This document shows positions 12,503-24,457 of a stretch of 64,000 bases of DNA, in pieces. The notes under the pieces were generated by a model, which worked only from the letters and a program-made list of their open reading frames with translations, searched no databases and had not been told where the DNA came from. Location: NCBI GenBank assembly GCA_021399445.1, contig JAJTUQ010000002.1, forward strand, positions 5,518,001 through 5,582,000. Reading direction: 5' to 3'. A program made the translations under genes and the position numbers. Position 1 is the first letter of the stretch. Each line of letters opens with the position of its first letter. The DNA comes from Xylogone sp. PMI_703 (taxonomy: Eukaryota > Ascomycota > Leotiomycetes).

Positions 12503-15500
12503 ATTTCCATTTTGTTCTATACCATATTTAGATCAGAAATGTGGAGTCTATGGAATAGAAAAAATGTTTTATCCATTCCTTCATTTTGCAAGGAAATTGT
12601 CAGAGCTACTATGGTTCAGTTGTAGCGGGAGTGGGAATATGGTTACTGTATGCTCGCTATAAGTGATGGCTGCTGGTTGGCTAGTGAACTTGCGTCCACG
12701 GACAGGAGCTTTGTTGCACATCTGGGGTCTATCAAAACGAACTAAAAGTCTTGGCATTGAGAAGTAGGGTAACTGGCTACTCCTTATACTTGGTATCAGA
12801 ACAGGTGTGATGGAATTCTCAATGCCATGTTCTAGAAGTTATCTATAAACCATAAACAATCTCTAACCCGTCAAAGTGATTCCGAGCATCATTTAATTGG
12901 GTTCTATAAATGATGTCTGATCTGCGCGAAAAAATAATATCGAAGTAGAACAATAATGAGATCAAAGAATTACAGAAAAGAATCCACCTAGACAAAGTAT
13001 TGAATGCAATAGCAGATATTTAAATAGGATCTTTGGACGCCTGGTTAAGCTCTATGAACATCATAATCGACATTGGCCAGGCTGAACGTGAGCGACTGAG
13101 AAATAAAAGGGAAAATGGAATAATGGGTTGCTCAGGGGTTAATCAGAGAGCTTAGGTGAGCTGGCTGAGCCGATGGCGATTAATGCCCAAGTAATAGTAG
13201 CAAGCGTACTAACAGAACGTGCTTTAAAAAGTGAATGGATTACTGGAGAATACCGTACTGATAATATTTCCTTTCGAACTTGCCGATGAGTCACTTACTA
13301 TTCGTCCCAGCTCGCTCACCTTGCTAATTGGTAAGCTCATCCTATACCATAGGTGAGTGGCATTTATTGCTCTCAGATGACTGTACTGTGGTACACAGAT
13401 GTACTTTTTGCTGTTCAATTATATATATTAGCCCAATCATACTGGTACATGCCACGTCAGAACTATGGTATGCCCTATCTTGCTCAGACTAACTCGGTTG
13501 TACGTACATACCTCGTATATGCCGTAATATACGACATTTTCTGGCCTGTGCACCATTGCCCGAAATAGCACTTCTCCATAGTATTCCATGGAGATGCGTA
13601 GATAAAAGTTGTGAAGAATTGCGGCCCGTATTGAAGCAGTAATCTTGGAATGACAATAGCCCTGGTTGGTACACAGAATTTCTATCCACTGTCTACAGGT
13701 AGAGAAGCTAATCTAAATTGCTCAAACAGAAACGAGTTGTATTCAAAAGATTGGACTCTGAAAGGGGCTGGAAAGACCTTAAGAGAGACAGAATTCCACG
13801 GGTAAATTGTACTGCAAAATGATCAAAATTCTCTATCTATATGCAGGCATACCATTTGGTGGATTGTAAAAGTGACCATTACTGGGTTCCAACAGCCCCA
13901 CAAATGTATTTTATTATTTCATTATAACCTTTTCTTAGAGTTGGCCTTGTATTCCTACTTGTAGCATATGCTCTGGCCAATAGGCAATCTGGCCGGAACA
14001 CATATAACCTCGCAACACTTCAGAATCAGGGTGCTTGATGGTCGATCACGGAGCATAACAGCTTCCGGAAAGTTAAAATCTCCGAGATGACGACGATTGC
14101 ATCTACTCCAGAGCTCCGACTTCGACTGTGAGCGCCCAGTAAGGTCGCTCTTTACCGACCCGGGAGAAGGGCCCCTTTTCCAATGAAGTCTAATACGCAT
14201 AATCCTAGTCCGTACGGAACGTTTCGGATAATTACTCTATTCGGTGGAGCATCTCCACAAGCCGTTGACACAATACGAAGAGCTCTCGCACTAGCATTTC
14301 CTAGTTCAAACAATGTCGATCAAGAAACAACCATTGACCCAGCTGCTAGAATGCATGCTGTCTATATGAGCCACCCATTTAATCCAGTCCATATGAAAAC
14401 GGTGAATGCAAAGCGGGTATCATTTATGAGTATTGGTATGAGAATAAGTATGGGCCATAATCGGACTTCGTGAAATTGCAGACACTCGTTATAGCTTAAC
14501 ATGAAGATTATACTGGAAAGAAAAGATTACACAATGATTTCTCAAATAGACCAACGAGTCTCATGTAACGTTGTCCGGTCTTGTATCTCTACACGTGGAG
14601 TGATTGAACGAGGCGAAGTCGTGGCAACTTGATACTCCAGTGAAGTTGAACAGCGTTATACTTCAACAATGGCCGACACTTCTATGTTTAGGCCGTCCAA
14701 CGCTAGCATGCAACGTAACAAGGATATAGCGGGAGTGGGAATACGGCCGACCACCGAGAGACCTGGAACTTGTTCTAGACATACGAGCTATATCGACGTT
14801 CTTCCACGTTCTGAGGTGGACGTTGATCTCTCCTTACCTAACTTGGTGAGTACTCCTGACCAACCAGAGAAGCGCCGGCACTGTACAGTACTGTAGTAAA
14901 CATCCAGGCGGAGTATTTCTTAGCTACATATGCTATCCACTGTGGCACAGTCAGAAAGAATATGCCACAGCGTGGCTCGGTAAGCATACCGACACGACTT
15001 GATTTTATGGGGATGTTGGACAGGCTAAACCATAGCGCGCCGTGCGGAAGCATTTATAAGCTCGCTAAAACTTGCTGCCTGTCAGACTGATCATTGGGTC
15101 CTGCCTCGGTTCAAACATTACTGCCATCGCAAAAAACGGTGTACTAGAGTCTACAGTTAATAAGACATGCGAGGTTAGATCCTACACAGCTGTCTCCTGG
15201 TACTGTTCGCGTATGTCGTCTTACCGTATTTTCAATGAAAGGTCTGGTGTTGAGATGCATCCTAGCCTATGCTACGATTCCAGCGTGCCCAACACGTGAC
15301 GGCATTTACGGCAACTCGACCACGTATGTGGATCCACTTGCGCTTTTGTTATGCTAAGACGGGCCCTTGACTCAATATGTCTCAGCAGGGCGTATGGAAG
15401 AGGAATCTTGCTTGTCATACTTACGAGCGCGCTCTAGCCGACTAGGCTGGTGCAGAAGCACAGTATTGGATGACAGGCCGCCAAGAGTCTGATATAGCAG

Positions 15501-15982
15501 GACTTTGGCGGAAGCAGCAATCCACGGTATGCGCATTAAGACAAGCAGCGGTGATCTTGAGAGTCACCTGTGCTAAACGATCAACACCTGGATCGGCAAA
15601 CCTCGTATAACGTAAGAACCCCGGGCTTAAGAGGCAGTGAGAGGCCACTAAAAAGCAACTTGCGGGTGGCTGCCGGCAGATACGAACCCTAAGCCATGCC
15701 ATCTGCACTAGACCGGCATTAAAATAGCAACAGATCGTCATAAGATACTGGGGATACCACAGAGCATTCCAGATATTCGCAGACGATCTCCAGTTGTTCC
15801 GAGTGGAGGTGAAAACATTGACGTCGATGCAATATTTTATATAAAGACAGCTGCTTCACCCGCTCTTCATCCTCATCCTCATCCTCAGTTCACACTCACA
15901 AATAGTCTACTCGCTCTCAACAAACCCAAATCAATCGCTACCTCTCTCATACTTAATCAACACCAATACATAATCCATCAAA
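12503..15982. other. Long gene-poor region upstream of cerato-platanin gene
   Basis: About 3.5 kb with only short, unrecognised open frames (14183-14473 plus, 14669-14896 plus, 15442-15741 minus). None could be extended by convincing splice sites or linked to a domain. A CGG-N7-CCG motif occurs by itself at 14744-14756. The last 150 bases form the cerato-platanin promoter and leader. The rest may be relic DNA. Confidence 0.5.
15837..15846 (+). promoter_or_regulatory. Probable TATA box of the cerato-platanin gene
   Basis: TTATATAAAG lies 137 bases before the ATG at 15983. It is followed by a CT-rich leader with CATCCT repeats (15868-15890) and a CA-rich stretch before the start, the usual look of a strongly expressed fungal promoter. 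Confidence 0.5.
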
Positions 15983-16396
15983 ATGCAATTCAAGAACTTG
16001 ATCGCCGCCCTCACCCTCACTGCCACCGCCTCGGCAATCACTGTCTCCTACGACACTGGCTACGATGATGCTGGCCGATCTCTCACTGCTGTCTCCTGCT
16101 CAGACGGAACCAACGGTCTCATTACCAAGGGCTACACCACCCAGGGCTCTCTCCACAACTTCCCATACATCGGCGGTGCTTCCACCATTGCTGGCTGGAA
16201 CAGCCCCAACTGCGGCACCTGCTACACTCTCACCTGGAATGGACACTCCATCAACGTTCTCGCGATTGATCACGCCGCTGCGGGCTTCAACATTGGCGAG
16301 CAGGCCATGAACGCTTTAACCGGCGGACAAGCTGTCCAGCTGGGCAGAGTCGATGCCAGCTACACCCAGGTCGCCGCTTCTGTCTGCGGATTGTAA
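15983..16396 (+). CDS. Secreted cerato-platanin-family protein
   Basis: Small secreted protein of 137 residues in a single exon. It has an N-terminal signal peptide ([18 protein letters not shown]) and then the family start [11 protein letters not shown]. Four cysteines in the conserved places ([18 protein letters not shown]) would form the two disulfides of the double-psi beta-barrel. Motifs [16 protein letters not shown] and [14 protein letters not shown] are typical. Cerato-platanins are expansin-like carbohydrate-binding proteins in the fungal wall or secreted, and are often recognised by plants as elicitors. The coding sequence is C-rich at third positions and much richer in G+C than its surroundings, consistent with high expression. 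Length and residues are complete. Confidence 0.95.
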   Translation: MQFKNLIAALTLTATASAITVSYDTGYDDAGRSLTAVSCSDGTNGLITKGYTTQGSLHNFPYIGGASTIAGWNSPNCGTCYTLTWNGHSINVLAIDHAAAGFNIGEQAMNALTGGQAVQLGRVDASYTQVAASVCGL

Positions 16397-17565
16397 AATA
16401 GCGAACTTGCATGAATCATGATTGGAAAGATGCATTGCATTTTGATGGAGTTATGTGCGCATTACGAAAATTAATTACTTTGGGGGTGGAGCATATGAAT
16501 GGTACATGTATTAGTTACGATTTAAGACATTCCTTACGGCATAATTAAATATACACATTCAGGGACACACATCTGAGACTGTAATTTTACTCGTGATTTG
16601 AGAATAAATATGATTGCAACTAATGTAAGCTGTCCTGTCAAAAATCGTACAGATAGCAAAAGTCTAGAATATCTTGGAACACGCTTGGATTTCCTAAACT
16701 ATGCCAGTAGGTGTTACGCTGCCTCTCAATTTCATCTTACCTATCGCTTTCATAACACTTTGATATCACTATGAGTTATCTTGCCATCTTATGAAGAGTA
16801 AGAATTGAGGGTAATAGAGACCTATTACGTCATTAGTCACTTTACTTCTTACACCCAGCGCAAGACACGCCAGAATACATATCACACTACCAACTTCAAC
16901 TAAGATAAGATAAGATATTCTTTCTGTTATATCCTTTAAGAGTGTCTTATGAATGCGGCGTTAGCTCATTATGAAATATAGAAAATAAATCTTGACCAAG
17001 TCATGAACAATTACAGTATCATCAGTTCTATAAGCTGCTACCCTGGTTGGCGAGACTGATTTATTGATGTGTAGCACGATCTGTCTCACGAAAAAAGCAA
17101 ATGCTGTCAATTTATGCACTTTATTTATTGTGCATAGAAGGTATTAGTGGAAATCTCAAAAAGAAATATGAAATAAACGTGAACACCTAGTATAGAAGTG
17201 AACTGTCGAATTACATTAAAGGCCTCTTTATCGGGGAATAATATCATGGCAATAATTCAGACTTATTGACTAGCACACATGTAAAAGCTTATTTCGTGTC
17301 GCGAATGCATGGTTCTGAATTACGAATGTAGCCTCAATATTGCGAAATTCACGACTAATAAAAAATTGCTAAAAACAGTGTATTTACCGCTCCTGGTCAT
17401 CTAATTGCTTGACACCTGGTGTTTGCATATTGGAATCCTTCGCTGGCCGTTCAGCCCACTTTTGGATTGGAGGGGCACTTCGCGAATCACCGCTCCCCAA
17501 GACTCTTTCACATCCAGTCAAAAACACCACAGTTAACTTCCCGTGAGAGGCTTATCTTAGGTATC
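16397..17565. other. AT-rich spacer with a GATAA cluster
   Basis: About 1.2 kb of AT-rich DNA between the cerato-platanin gene and the MFS transporter. Three overlapping GATAA units (AAGATAAGATAAGATA, about 16904-16919) could be sites for a GATA regulator of nitrogen use. The open frame continues upstream of the chosen MFS start to an ATG at 17419, so the transporter start is not certain. Confidence 0.5.
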
Positions 17566-19195
17566 ATGAGGAGTCTCTCAAATGCCTCCCGTGAGCGGGA
17601 GCCGCTTTTAGCATCCAGTAGCCAGTCTTTAGTATCCGAGACAGAGTTGCCTACAAAACATCGCTGGCTATCGTTCACCACGATCTCCCCGCGGTATCGA
17701 TGGCTTCCATTCGTAGGATGTGCGATAATATTCCTTAATGAGGCGGAGTACTTCATCAAGCAGGTAGCGACGATGCGCGCAATCGAAGCTATGTACTGTT
17801 ATGAATATTATGCAGCTCGAGGCTCGCCTCTCATAGAGATGGGCAAGCACATTCCAGAACGGCTTTGCAAGGACCCCAGCATCCAGAAAGAGTTGGCAAA
17901 AACGTCAGGATTGATAATGTTTGTCCGAATGTTTTCTGCCATGATTGGCGCCGTACCCCTTGGTTGGGCAGCCGATCGGATAGGAAGGAAGCCTGTAGTT
18001 GTCGTGCATAAGATTAATGTGACAATTACATGTGTATCTTGGCTTGTTCTATGTAAGAGACCTATCTCTGGGAAATTGAACCTTGACTTATATCTCAGAC
18101 CTCTCGTTTCCTAAAGTCCCGATATGGACTTTATACCTAAGTGGGCTTCCGGGAATCTTCGGCGGTAATTTTGACGTCGGTCTTGCCATGCTTTTTGCGT
18201 CGTACACGGACGTCATACCTTCTGCTTCTGAACGAGCTTCACTGTTCTTCCTTACTACATCTATGCAGTACTGTGCACAAATATTTTGCCCGTCCATTGG
18301 TGCTTGGCTCATGAACTTGGATGGCAAAGGTGGTACACCAGAAGTTAATCTGATTGTCAGTCTCTCTTTGGCTACCACTACTGCGTTGATTGCCATATTT
18401 GCCTTCCCAGAGACGTTACATGAGAGCCGCAAGCTGAAAGGCGCCTTGGAAGAGAATTCTGAGTCATCTATTGACACGCCACTTCCGCCCTCTCAGAGTA
18501 CCACGGAAGCACCAAGTGGTTGGGGACGAAAGATTATCAGATCCATTACTGAAATGGCATCTGGTGTTAACGTAATTAACATCGCTATCCTTTCGCTGTC
18601 AATATCGTTTGCGGCCACTGGAATTAAAGCCATCGACTGGTACGCCCTAGTGCAGTACCCAGTCATCAAACTGGGATGGACATTTCCACAAGCATCACAA
18701 GTGGTCTCTATGCAGGGCTTCCTCATGCTCGTTCACTTTTCAATAGTACTTCCTTTCCTTAACCACGTTGCTGTCTCTAAGCTGGGTTCCCCCGGTTCAG
18801 CGCATTTTGTGATTATGGTTGGCAGCTGTCTGCTTCTCACCTTTGGGTCTCTCTTGATTGGGTTCAGCAATACGGGCCCTACGTTTATATCGGGAGTGGT
18901 TGTATATCTTTTTGGAGAAGGATTACCCACCGCAACTCAAGCTTATATAGTAAGCTTAGTGGAGAAGGCGAGTGTTGCGCGCGTTATGGCTACATTGAGC
19001 ATGGCCAGTATCTTCGGAAAGCTTGGTGCGAGTTTATTATTTCCAAAATTACTAGCATTAGGTGTCGATTCTCATTCAAACATTTGGCTTGGATTGCCAC
19101 TATATTTCAGTGCAGGTTTATTCGTGGCTAGTGCTCTATGCGTAAGTATTGTGGGTTTGAGGATAAGATTGGAACGAAAGGATACTGCAGAATGA
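17566..19195 (+). CDS. Major facilitator superfamily transporter
   Basis: Twelve-helix plasma-membrane transporter of 527 residues, from two exons (17566-18052, 18099-19195) with a 46-nt intron (GTAAGA...CTCAG). The N-terminus RSLSNASREREPLL resembles the cytoplasmic tail of many fungal MFS proteins, which is why I chose 17566 over the in-frame ATG at 17419. The loop 2-3 signature appears as GWAADRIGRKP. A hydrophilic central loop (about residues 280-340) separates the two six-helix halves. The late helices GFSNTGPTFISGVVVYLFG and LFPKLLALG are intact. Substrate is unknown. It is not next to an obvious biosynthetic gene. Confidence 0.85.
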
Positions 19196-19493
19196 TAGAA
19201 CTAGACAAGGCTATGATTTTTGAAATTTTGGCTATGCTGAGATGCGGTGCGCGTCTAATGGGGGGTATTCACCTTATAAACTTTGGGGCATATATCAGGC
19301 GAATGGATTTTGTTGAAGCTTATTTCGTGGGGATTATAAAACTCGATTATATATCTAGATATCTCAGCAATAGAAGGGCTGTCGGATTTAGAGTGACATA
19401 TTAGTCGTCTATAAAGGCCCCGAGGCCTCCTAATATCTAAGATTGAGTATCGACCAAACTAGAGCCCATAACTCATCATCTCTCTGGATGAGC

Positions 19494-22400
19494 TCAATCT
19501 CGATCATCGATTATCAACCCCATACCTAAGACTTTCTTTCTGGGTATTAATTCCATTGTTACCCACATGTTCCCATTGGAAAACTCTCTTGATTCTCGGA
19601 TGCCCTTTTCGTGCTCTCGTACTGCAGAGATAACCTTACCCGTGAACAGTTCCTTCTCTCCTGAATCCATCTCTTCCCGATGGATAGACACTCCAATGAG
19701 ATAAACACATTTGAATTGTCTTCCTTGCGACTCCTTTTTGGGCTCGTCTGCAGAACTCTTATCACCACCCACACGGAACCTCGCTGGCCAGATACGCCCC
19801 TCGAGGCCCTTCAATTGCCCCAGCATCGTCATTAATCTGGGAAATTTACTTTCTATGCTGCCAACTATCTCTCTCATGTTGTTCCTTTCGAACTCATATA
19901 CAGCCCACATATCAATCTGGACGCAAATAAACGCTCCAAACCCGTTAAGAAAGTCGTTTACAGTTTCACGGGAAGGTCGAAGACACCATTCCCAATCTCT
20001 CATCTGTAGTTTGTTCAGTGCAAGACTGAACTCGGTGACGAGTGTCTGTGCAGTAAGTGAGGTGCAGCTTTGGGCTACATTCAGGCGTGCAGTTGGTGTG
20101 TGAATCGAACATATAAAGATGGCATCCCGTGGAGAACGGGAGATATTTTTGTGATCAGATAATGAAGGGTCGGTAACATTATCCTCTCTCCAGTTGAATG
20201 CGGCGTAATATTTGAAGAATGTCAAAACTATGCTTGCAGGCAAGAGTTTGGAGTTACTCCTCTCATCCACATTTGATCCTTCTACATTCTGAGTATCGGC
20301 AGTGATAAGTTTCAAGACTCGGTTCAGCATTAGTGAAAGGTGGATACCTCCTAGGTATCCAAACTTGGCAGAATACAGACCGCGTTTCCTGAGATACAAT
20401 GACAGAAATCGATGCGCTGTCCGATATGATTCCAAGTCAGAAATAGACTCTAAGAGGTAAGCTGTGTCACGAAATGTATTTAGTGGGCGTATCGATGATG
20501 GCGGTAACGAAGATATGATCTCTTTATTGAACACTAGTGTTGCAAGATTTGGTGGCGAAGCTGTTAGGTAGTATCTATTGATTCAAATTGTTAGCCGTGC
20601 TTAATAGATACTTTGAACGGCTATGGAACCTTTCGAGAAGCTCAGCAGCTTGGCAGTACTGCAGATCGAATTTTATTCCCATGACGCAAACTTCTACAAT
20701 TGAAACCACGGCATTTATGAAGTGTAAGCCTTGGAAACCCCCGTTTCCAGAGGCGTCCAGTTTCCGTAATTGATCAATCACGTTGTTGAAGAAGAAATGT
20801 GGAGGAACTTCTCCAATTGCTAGTATATCTATATCAGAATCTGCGAAGTAAGTTCCCATAAAGTAACTTCCGAGAGGGGTTAAGACTAGCTTTGATGTCT
20901 TCTCGTTAGAAGTAAGTGTCTGTTTTAGGATCTCAAGGGCCTGCTCGCGCTGTTCTCTATCAGCTGCCGTAGGTAGGAATTGCTTTATTAACGACGACGG
21001 GTCGTATGAATCTGTCACCGCATCAATAGTAGAAGTACTTTCGTTAAGGGGAAGTGGGCTGGGATTGGGATGAGCAATATTATTGCTCATTTTGTCGATT
21101 GCACTGAGGCATACTGTTGCGGAAACTCCGTAATGATCACTTCCACAGTGCCCTTGAGAATCCGGTCGCCCAATGATTTGGTAGCTTTTAATATGAACCC
21201 CTCCGCCCTTTCGAAATAGTACTCTGTCGTATCGTTGTGGCCGATCGTCAACCGGTGATTCGGACGCCGCAGCAAGAGAGTTATTTAACCTATCGAAAGT
21301 CGCCCTTGCTTCTCCTTCAAAAGTTTCCCCAGATCGATCAGTTGTATTTGATTCCGAAACTATGAATGTATCCTCCCACACATCTGAATCAATAATTGCA
21401 TTCATCAGATGAACAGTTTCATCACTTATGATGTTCTGGGCTAGAGCTGTTTGAATAGTTCGAGAGGAAGTCGTAATGTTGAAATCACCGGCTATAATGA
21501 CTTCTTTTTCAGTAGGCCTCCGTTCACAGTTAATAAAATCCGTAACCGTAGCCATTTGACGCATCTTGATCTTCACAGCTTCATGTGATAGTGACTTGGT
21601 TAGGTGAATGTTTACCACTTCAAGCTGAAGATGATGGAAAGAAATGACTAGTGCTGATTTATGTCGTTCCCTGAACTGCAAAGTAAAATAATCGAATGGT
21701 GCGGAAGCAAAGGTTACGAGATTTCGATGACTAGGAAGGAGAGATAAAGGCGTGTGTGTTGAAAAGGGATATAATTTCTGGATAAATTCGTTCGACAGTA
21801 ACAATGGTAGCATCGCATCATCAATTTCTTGCAAGCAGAGGACTTTGATCGAGGATGTCTGTGTTATCGATGAAGAGATAGCCTGAATAATGTGTGGAAA
21901 ACGAGAGTGAAATGGCAATTGGCCTGATTCAGCCATCAGATTATAGGTACAAATCTGAACCTCTAATGGATCTTGCTTCGAAATACTAGTCTCGGACATG
22001 GAAGACGTTTGCCAATAAGAATTTGCATTAAATGTATAACAACGCCTCCATTCTGTATCAATGAAACCTAGTGCAGATCAGTATGGACTGGTACGAAAAG
22101 ATGCACATTGTTGTATTTACTCATGTTGTCGCCAATTTGGATGTCACTTACGATCCGTACAATCATCTTGAGCACTTCCCAACGGCAACTCCCCAACCAA
22201 TCTCATCTCGCCTGACGTAGCTCTCCTCAGAATAGCCAATTTTGTACCTCTCCATTCTATTCCAATCAACTTCTCAACTTGGTTTACCAATTTATCAATC
22301 GACGTCCCATTCAGTGCTGCTTGACCTATCGTCATGTGTGGACGAAAGGTCCCATCACGCGTACCACTTTTCTCATCACAGCCAAGTGCATGCACTAGAA

Positions 22401-22821
22401 CTCTTCGCAGCTCAGAGATGCCTTCATTTGCCTCGGGTCCGGGTCGAAGAAATATTGTAGCGTTTTTTCGATGTTTAAATAGACCGACTTCACTCGTGTT
22501 GATATTGATTCCTTCAACGTGATTGTTATTATTCAGGCACTCTCGTAAGGTGGCGATGGCAGAGTCAAGGTGAGTCGGTTCTACGAAAGGATAGAGCACA
22601 TTTATATGAGGGTCCCATTTTCTGTATGCCGTATCGTGTATTTTGCGAAGGGCATTAATGTCGTGGCTCAAGTGTGCTGGAACGATAAATGCTAGGGCAG
22701 TTTGCGTAGAGTTGAGCTGGAACAAGGGCGAGGCGAAAGGAGTCATGACCTTAGTGGATTCGGATAATTGTAATGGTTCAATAAAATGAGAGGATGTGAG
22801 TTGAAAGCATACGAGAATCAT
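19494..22821 (-). CDS. Three-domain RNA-end-processing protein: 2H phosphoesterase + TDP2-like EEP nuclease + poly(A)-polymerase-type nucleotidyltransferase
   Basis: Three enzyme domains are joined by two introns (22068-22151, 20575-20629) into one open frame of 1,062 residues. Domain 1 (about 26-215) is a 2H (2'-5' RNA ligase/cyclic phosphodiesterase) fold with motifs DPHINVLYPF and FRPHMTIGQ. Domain 2 (about 252-545) is an endonuclease/exonuclease/phosphatase domain with all catalytic motifs: YNLMAESG, LQEID, NIHLTK, AGDFNIT, RYDRVLFRK, GSDHYG. The RYDR...SDH pattern resembles TDP2. Domain 3 (about 580-1060) is a polymerase-beta nucleotidyltransferase with GSYFMGTYFADSDID (two Asp at about 635-637) and a third Asp in GIKFDLQ. 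The PAP central and RNA-binding regions follow. Related fusions are known in eukaryotes and are linked to repair of RNA 2',3'-cyclic or otherwise damaged ends. The MJ1316/DUF504 end-recognition domain that often accompanies them is not visible here. An alternative start is the ATG at 22746. Confidence 0.88.
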
Positions 22822-23275
22822 GAAGAAGGTGTTCAGCGTATATTTATGCTAAGCTGTTACCGATGCTAGGCACCAAATGTGGAGGCGGAGCATCGCTACG
22901 TGCCGGATGATTCATGGCGGCGCCAGAATCAAAACTGAGTCAATAGCTAGGTGCTGTTGTCTTGGTAGGCTCTTTGGCTCTTTGGCTAGTCAATTGTTTC
23001 ATTGAGATGAGAAATTAAGACTATCTTTGAGATTTCAGACTAATTAATCGGTGAGTTAGATCTAAATTATGCTCCAGTTAGCATTTCCTATGGGCGAATA
23101 CTCGCGGATCCGTAATACGAGACATATAGATGCTCAACATTCCAAGGTTCACAATACAAGAGGCATGCAACCGAGGGTATGATAAAACTTCAATGATGAA
23201 TAATAACCAGTTATAATTTCCACAAGTCAAGCCTATCTCCGAAATGATAGACCTAAATACATAAAGACTAAGCTA
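22822..23275. other. Spacer, no gene seen
   Basis: About 450 bases between the start of the RNA-processing gene and the 3' end of the VOC gene. It is presumed to hold the RNA-processing promoter. No RNA gene or open frame is supported. Confidence 0.6.
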
Positions 23276-23881
23276 TCATAATGATGGAGGTGGAATAGTC
23301 CTCTCAGTTATCCACTGTCGCGGCCCAATATCCAGCCTCTTCTTAATGGACGCATGGCTTTCCCCCAGCTGTAGCCTTTTGACCAGATCTTCCGGGTTAT
23401 AGTCAACACCAATAGGATTTTCTACAAAAGTCTCTTCCATGAATCTAGTCGCTTCATTTGGATCGTCAAAGCAATCCACTTGTGTCTCTATCTCGTTCCC
23501 ATCGGGATCATGGTAGTACATACTAATCGTAGGACCGTGATTGATACACCAAAAAGGTGTCATGCCATGAGCCTTCCGTTGTTCATAAGATAGTGCCAGA
23601 TCGTCTAGATTGTTGTAAGTGAAAGCAACATGTGCCAAACCACAAGTCAGGCCGTCCCTTTCTTTTGTTCCTGGAATTTCTGCTATAGCAACTCTATGAT
23701 GCTCATCGTCATAAGCAAGGAATGTCAAATTTTTTCCTCGCTGTACTACTCGGCCGCCAAGAAATGTTGTCCAAAAATCCACCATTTGAGCATATTTGTT
23801 GGTGTACAGGACAATATGTGCTAATTTAGCTGGACTTAGCACTTTTTCAGAATTCGAAGTCGTATTTTCCTTGGCACTCAT
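23276..23881 (-). CDS. VOC-superfamily (glyoxalase / extradiol-dioxygenase-like) protein
   Basis: Single-exon protein of 201 residues with one full vicinal-oxygen-chelate module made of two beta-alpha-beta-beta-beta units. His22 (LAHIVLYT), His84 (GLAHVAFTY) and the acidic residue in DPDGNEIE (about 130-132) are in the positions that bind the metal in this superfamily. It looks closest to single-domain proteins annotated as biphenyl-2,3-diol or catechol dioxygenase-like, but glyoxalases and binding proteins share the fold. Activity is therefore not assigned. A C-terminal extension (about 150-201) contains DYNPEDLVKRLQLGES, common in fungal relatives. It is followed in the same direction by the fused RNA enzyme and lies 576 bases downstream of a Zn2Cys6 regulator on the same strand. 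A regulatory link is only a guess. Confidence 0.85.
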   Translation of the reverse strand: MSAKENTTSNSEKVLSPAKLAHIVLYTNKYAQMVDFWTTFLGGRVVQRGKNLTFLAYDDEHHRVAIAEIPGTKERDGLTCGLAHVAFTYNNLDDLALSYEQRKAHGMTPFWCINHGPTISMYYHDPDGNEIETQVDCFDDPNEATRFMEETFVENPIGVDYNPEDLVKRLQLGESHASIKKRLDIGPRQWITERTIPPPSL

Positions 23882-24457
23882 GATTGGTCAGGGAGTTGAG
23901 ATAAATCTAGTGGTAAACTGCTGGTTGTATTGCTTGAATGGAATGGATAAAGACTATTTTCAATGCAAACAAACTGAGTTGTGATAACACTTCAAGCAGA
24001 GACAGTAATACTTATACTACCAATTCTACATTTTTGCCTCTCTTCGGACGGGGTGCAATAGTACGTTGAAGACCGTCGGAAATCGGTCAATGCGTGTGTA
24101 CAATTGATAGAGGCCGTAGTGGGGCTCCGATGCATTTTGACCGTCTTTCACGGACCGTGATTCTCGGTGTCTACACGCAGGCGACCGGCCACAGTAAAGA
24201 TGGAGGATAATTCCGTCGCAAATATCCGCCATAGACCTATTTATGCCAAAACAATTACATTATTGTGTATATAGACATATATATCCACCGAGCCATTCTC
24301 TTTAGATTTTATATCTATTGCCACGTAGAGCTGCGGTTAAGTACCCGCAGAACTATATAAATCAGTCATATTGCTTATTCAGACATGCATGCAGTGTATT
24401 GTATAGTATTATCCGCACCACTAACGAAGATATGAGGAAGATCAGCCTTCACATTCA
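23882..24457. other. Spacer, promoter of the VOC gene
   Basis: About 580 bases between the end of the regulator gene and the VOC start. Short open frames (e.g. 24026-24232) are not supported by any family. Confidence 0.55.

Noticed and set aside
14744..14756. CGG-N7-CCG motif outside the cluster
   Set aside because: Isolated, with no recognised gene immediately downstream; treated as a chance match and used as a caution for the cluster sites.
15640..15700. GGTTCGTATCT on the minus strand, resembling a tRNA B box
   Set aside because: No matching A box or cloverleaf could be formed around it.
20575..20629. Stop after the nucleotidyltransferase start, suggesting two separate genes
   Set aside because: A 55-nt intron with a CTAAC branch site restores one frame and gives the contiguous sequence LLERYYLTASPPNL.
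22068..22151. 2H phosphoesterase as an independent gene
   Set aside because: GTAAGT donor and CACTAG acceptor link it in frame to a coding-like stretch leading into the EEP domain.
23276..23881. VOC protein as the missing ring-cleavage dioxygenase of the 42-59 kb cluster
   Set aside because: It lies about 18 kb away with unrelated genes between, and the fold does not prove extradiol activity.
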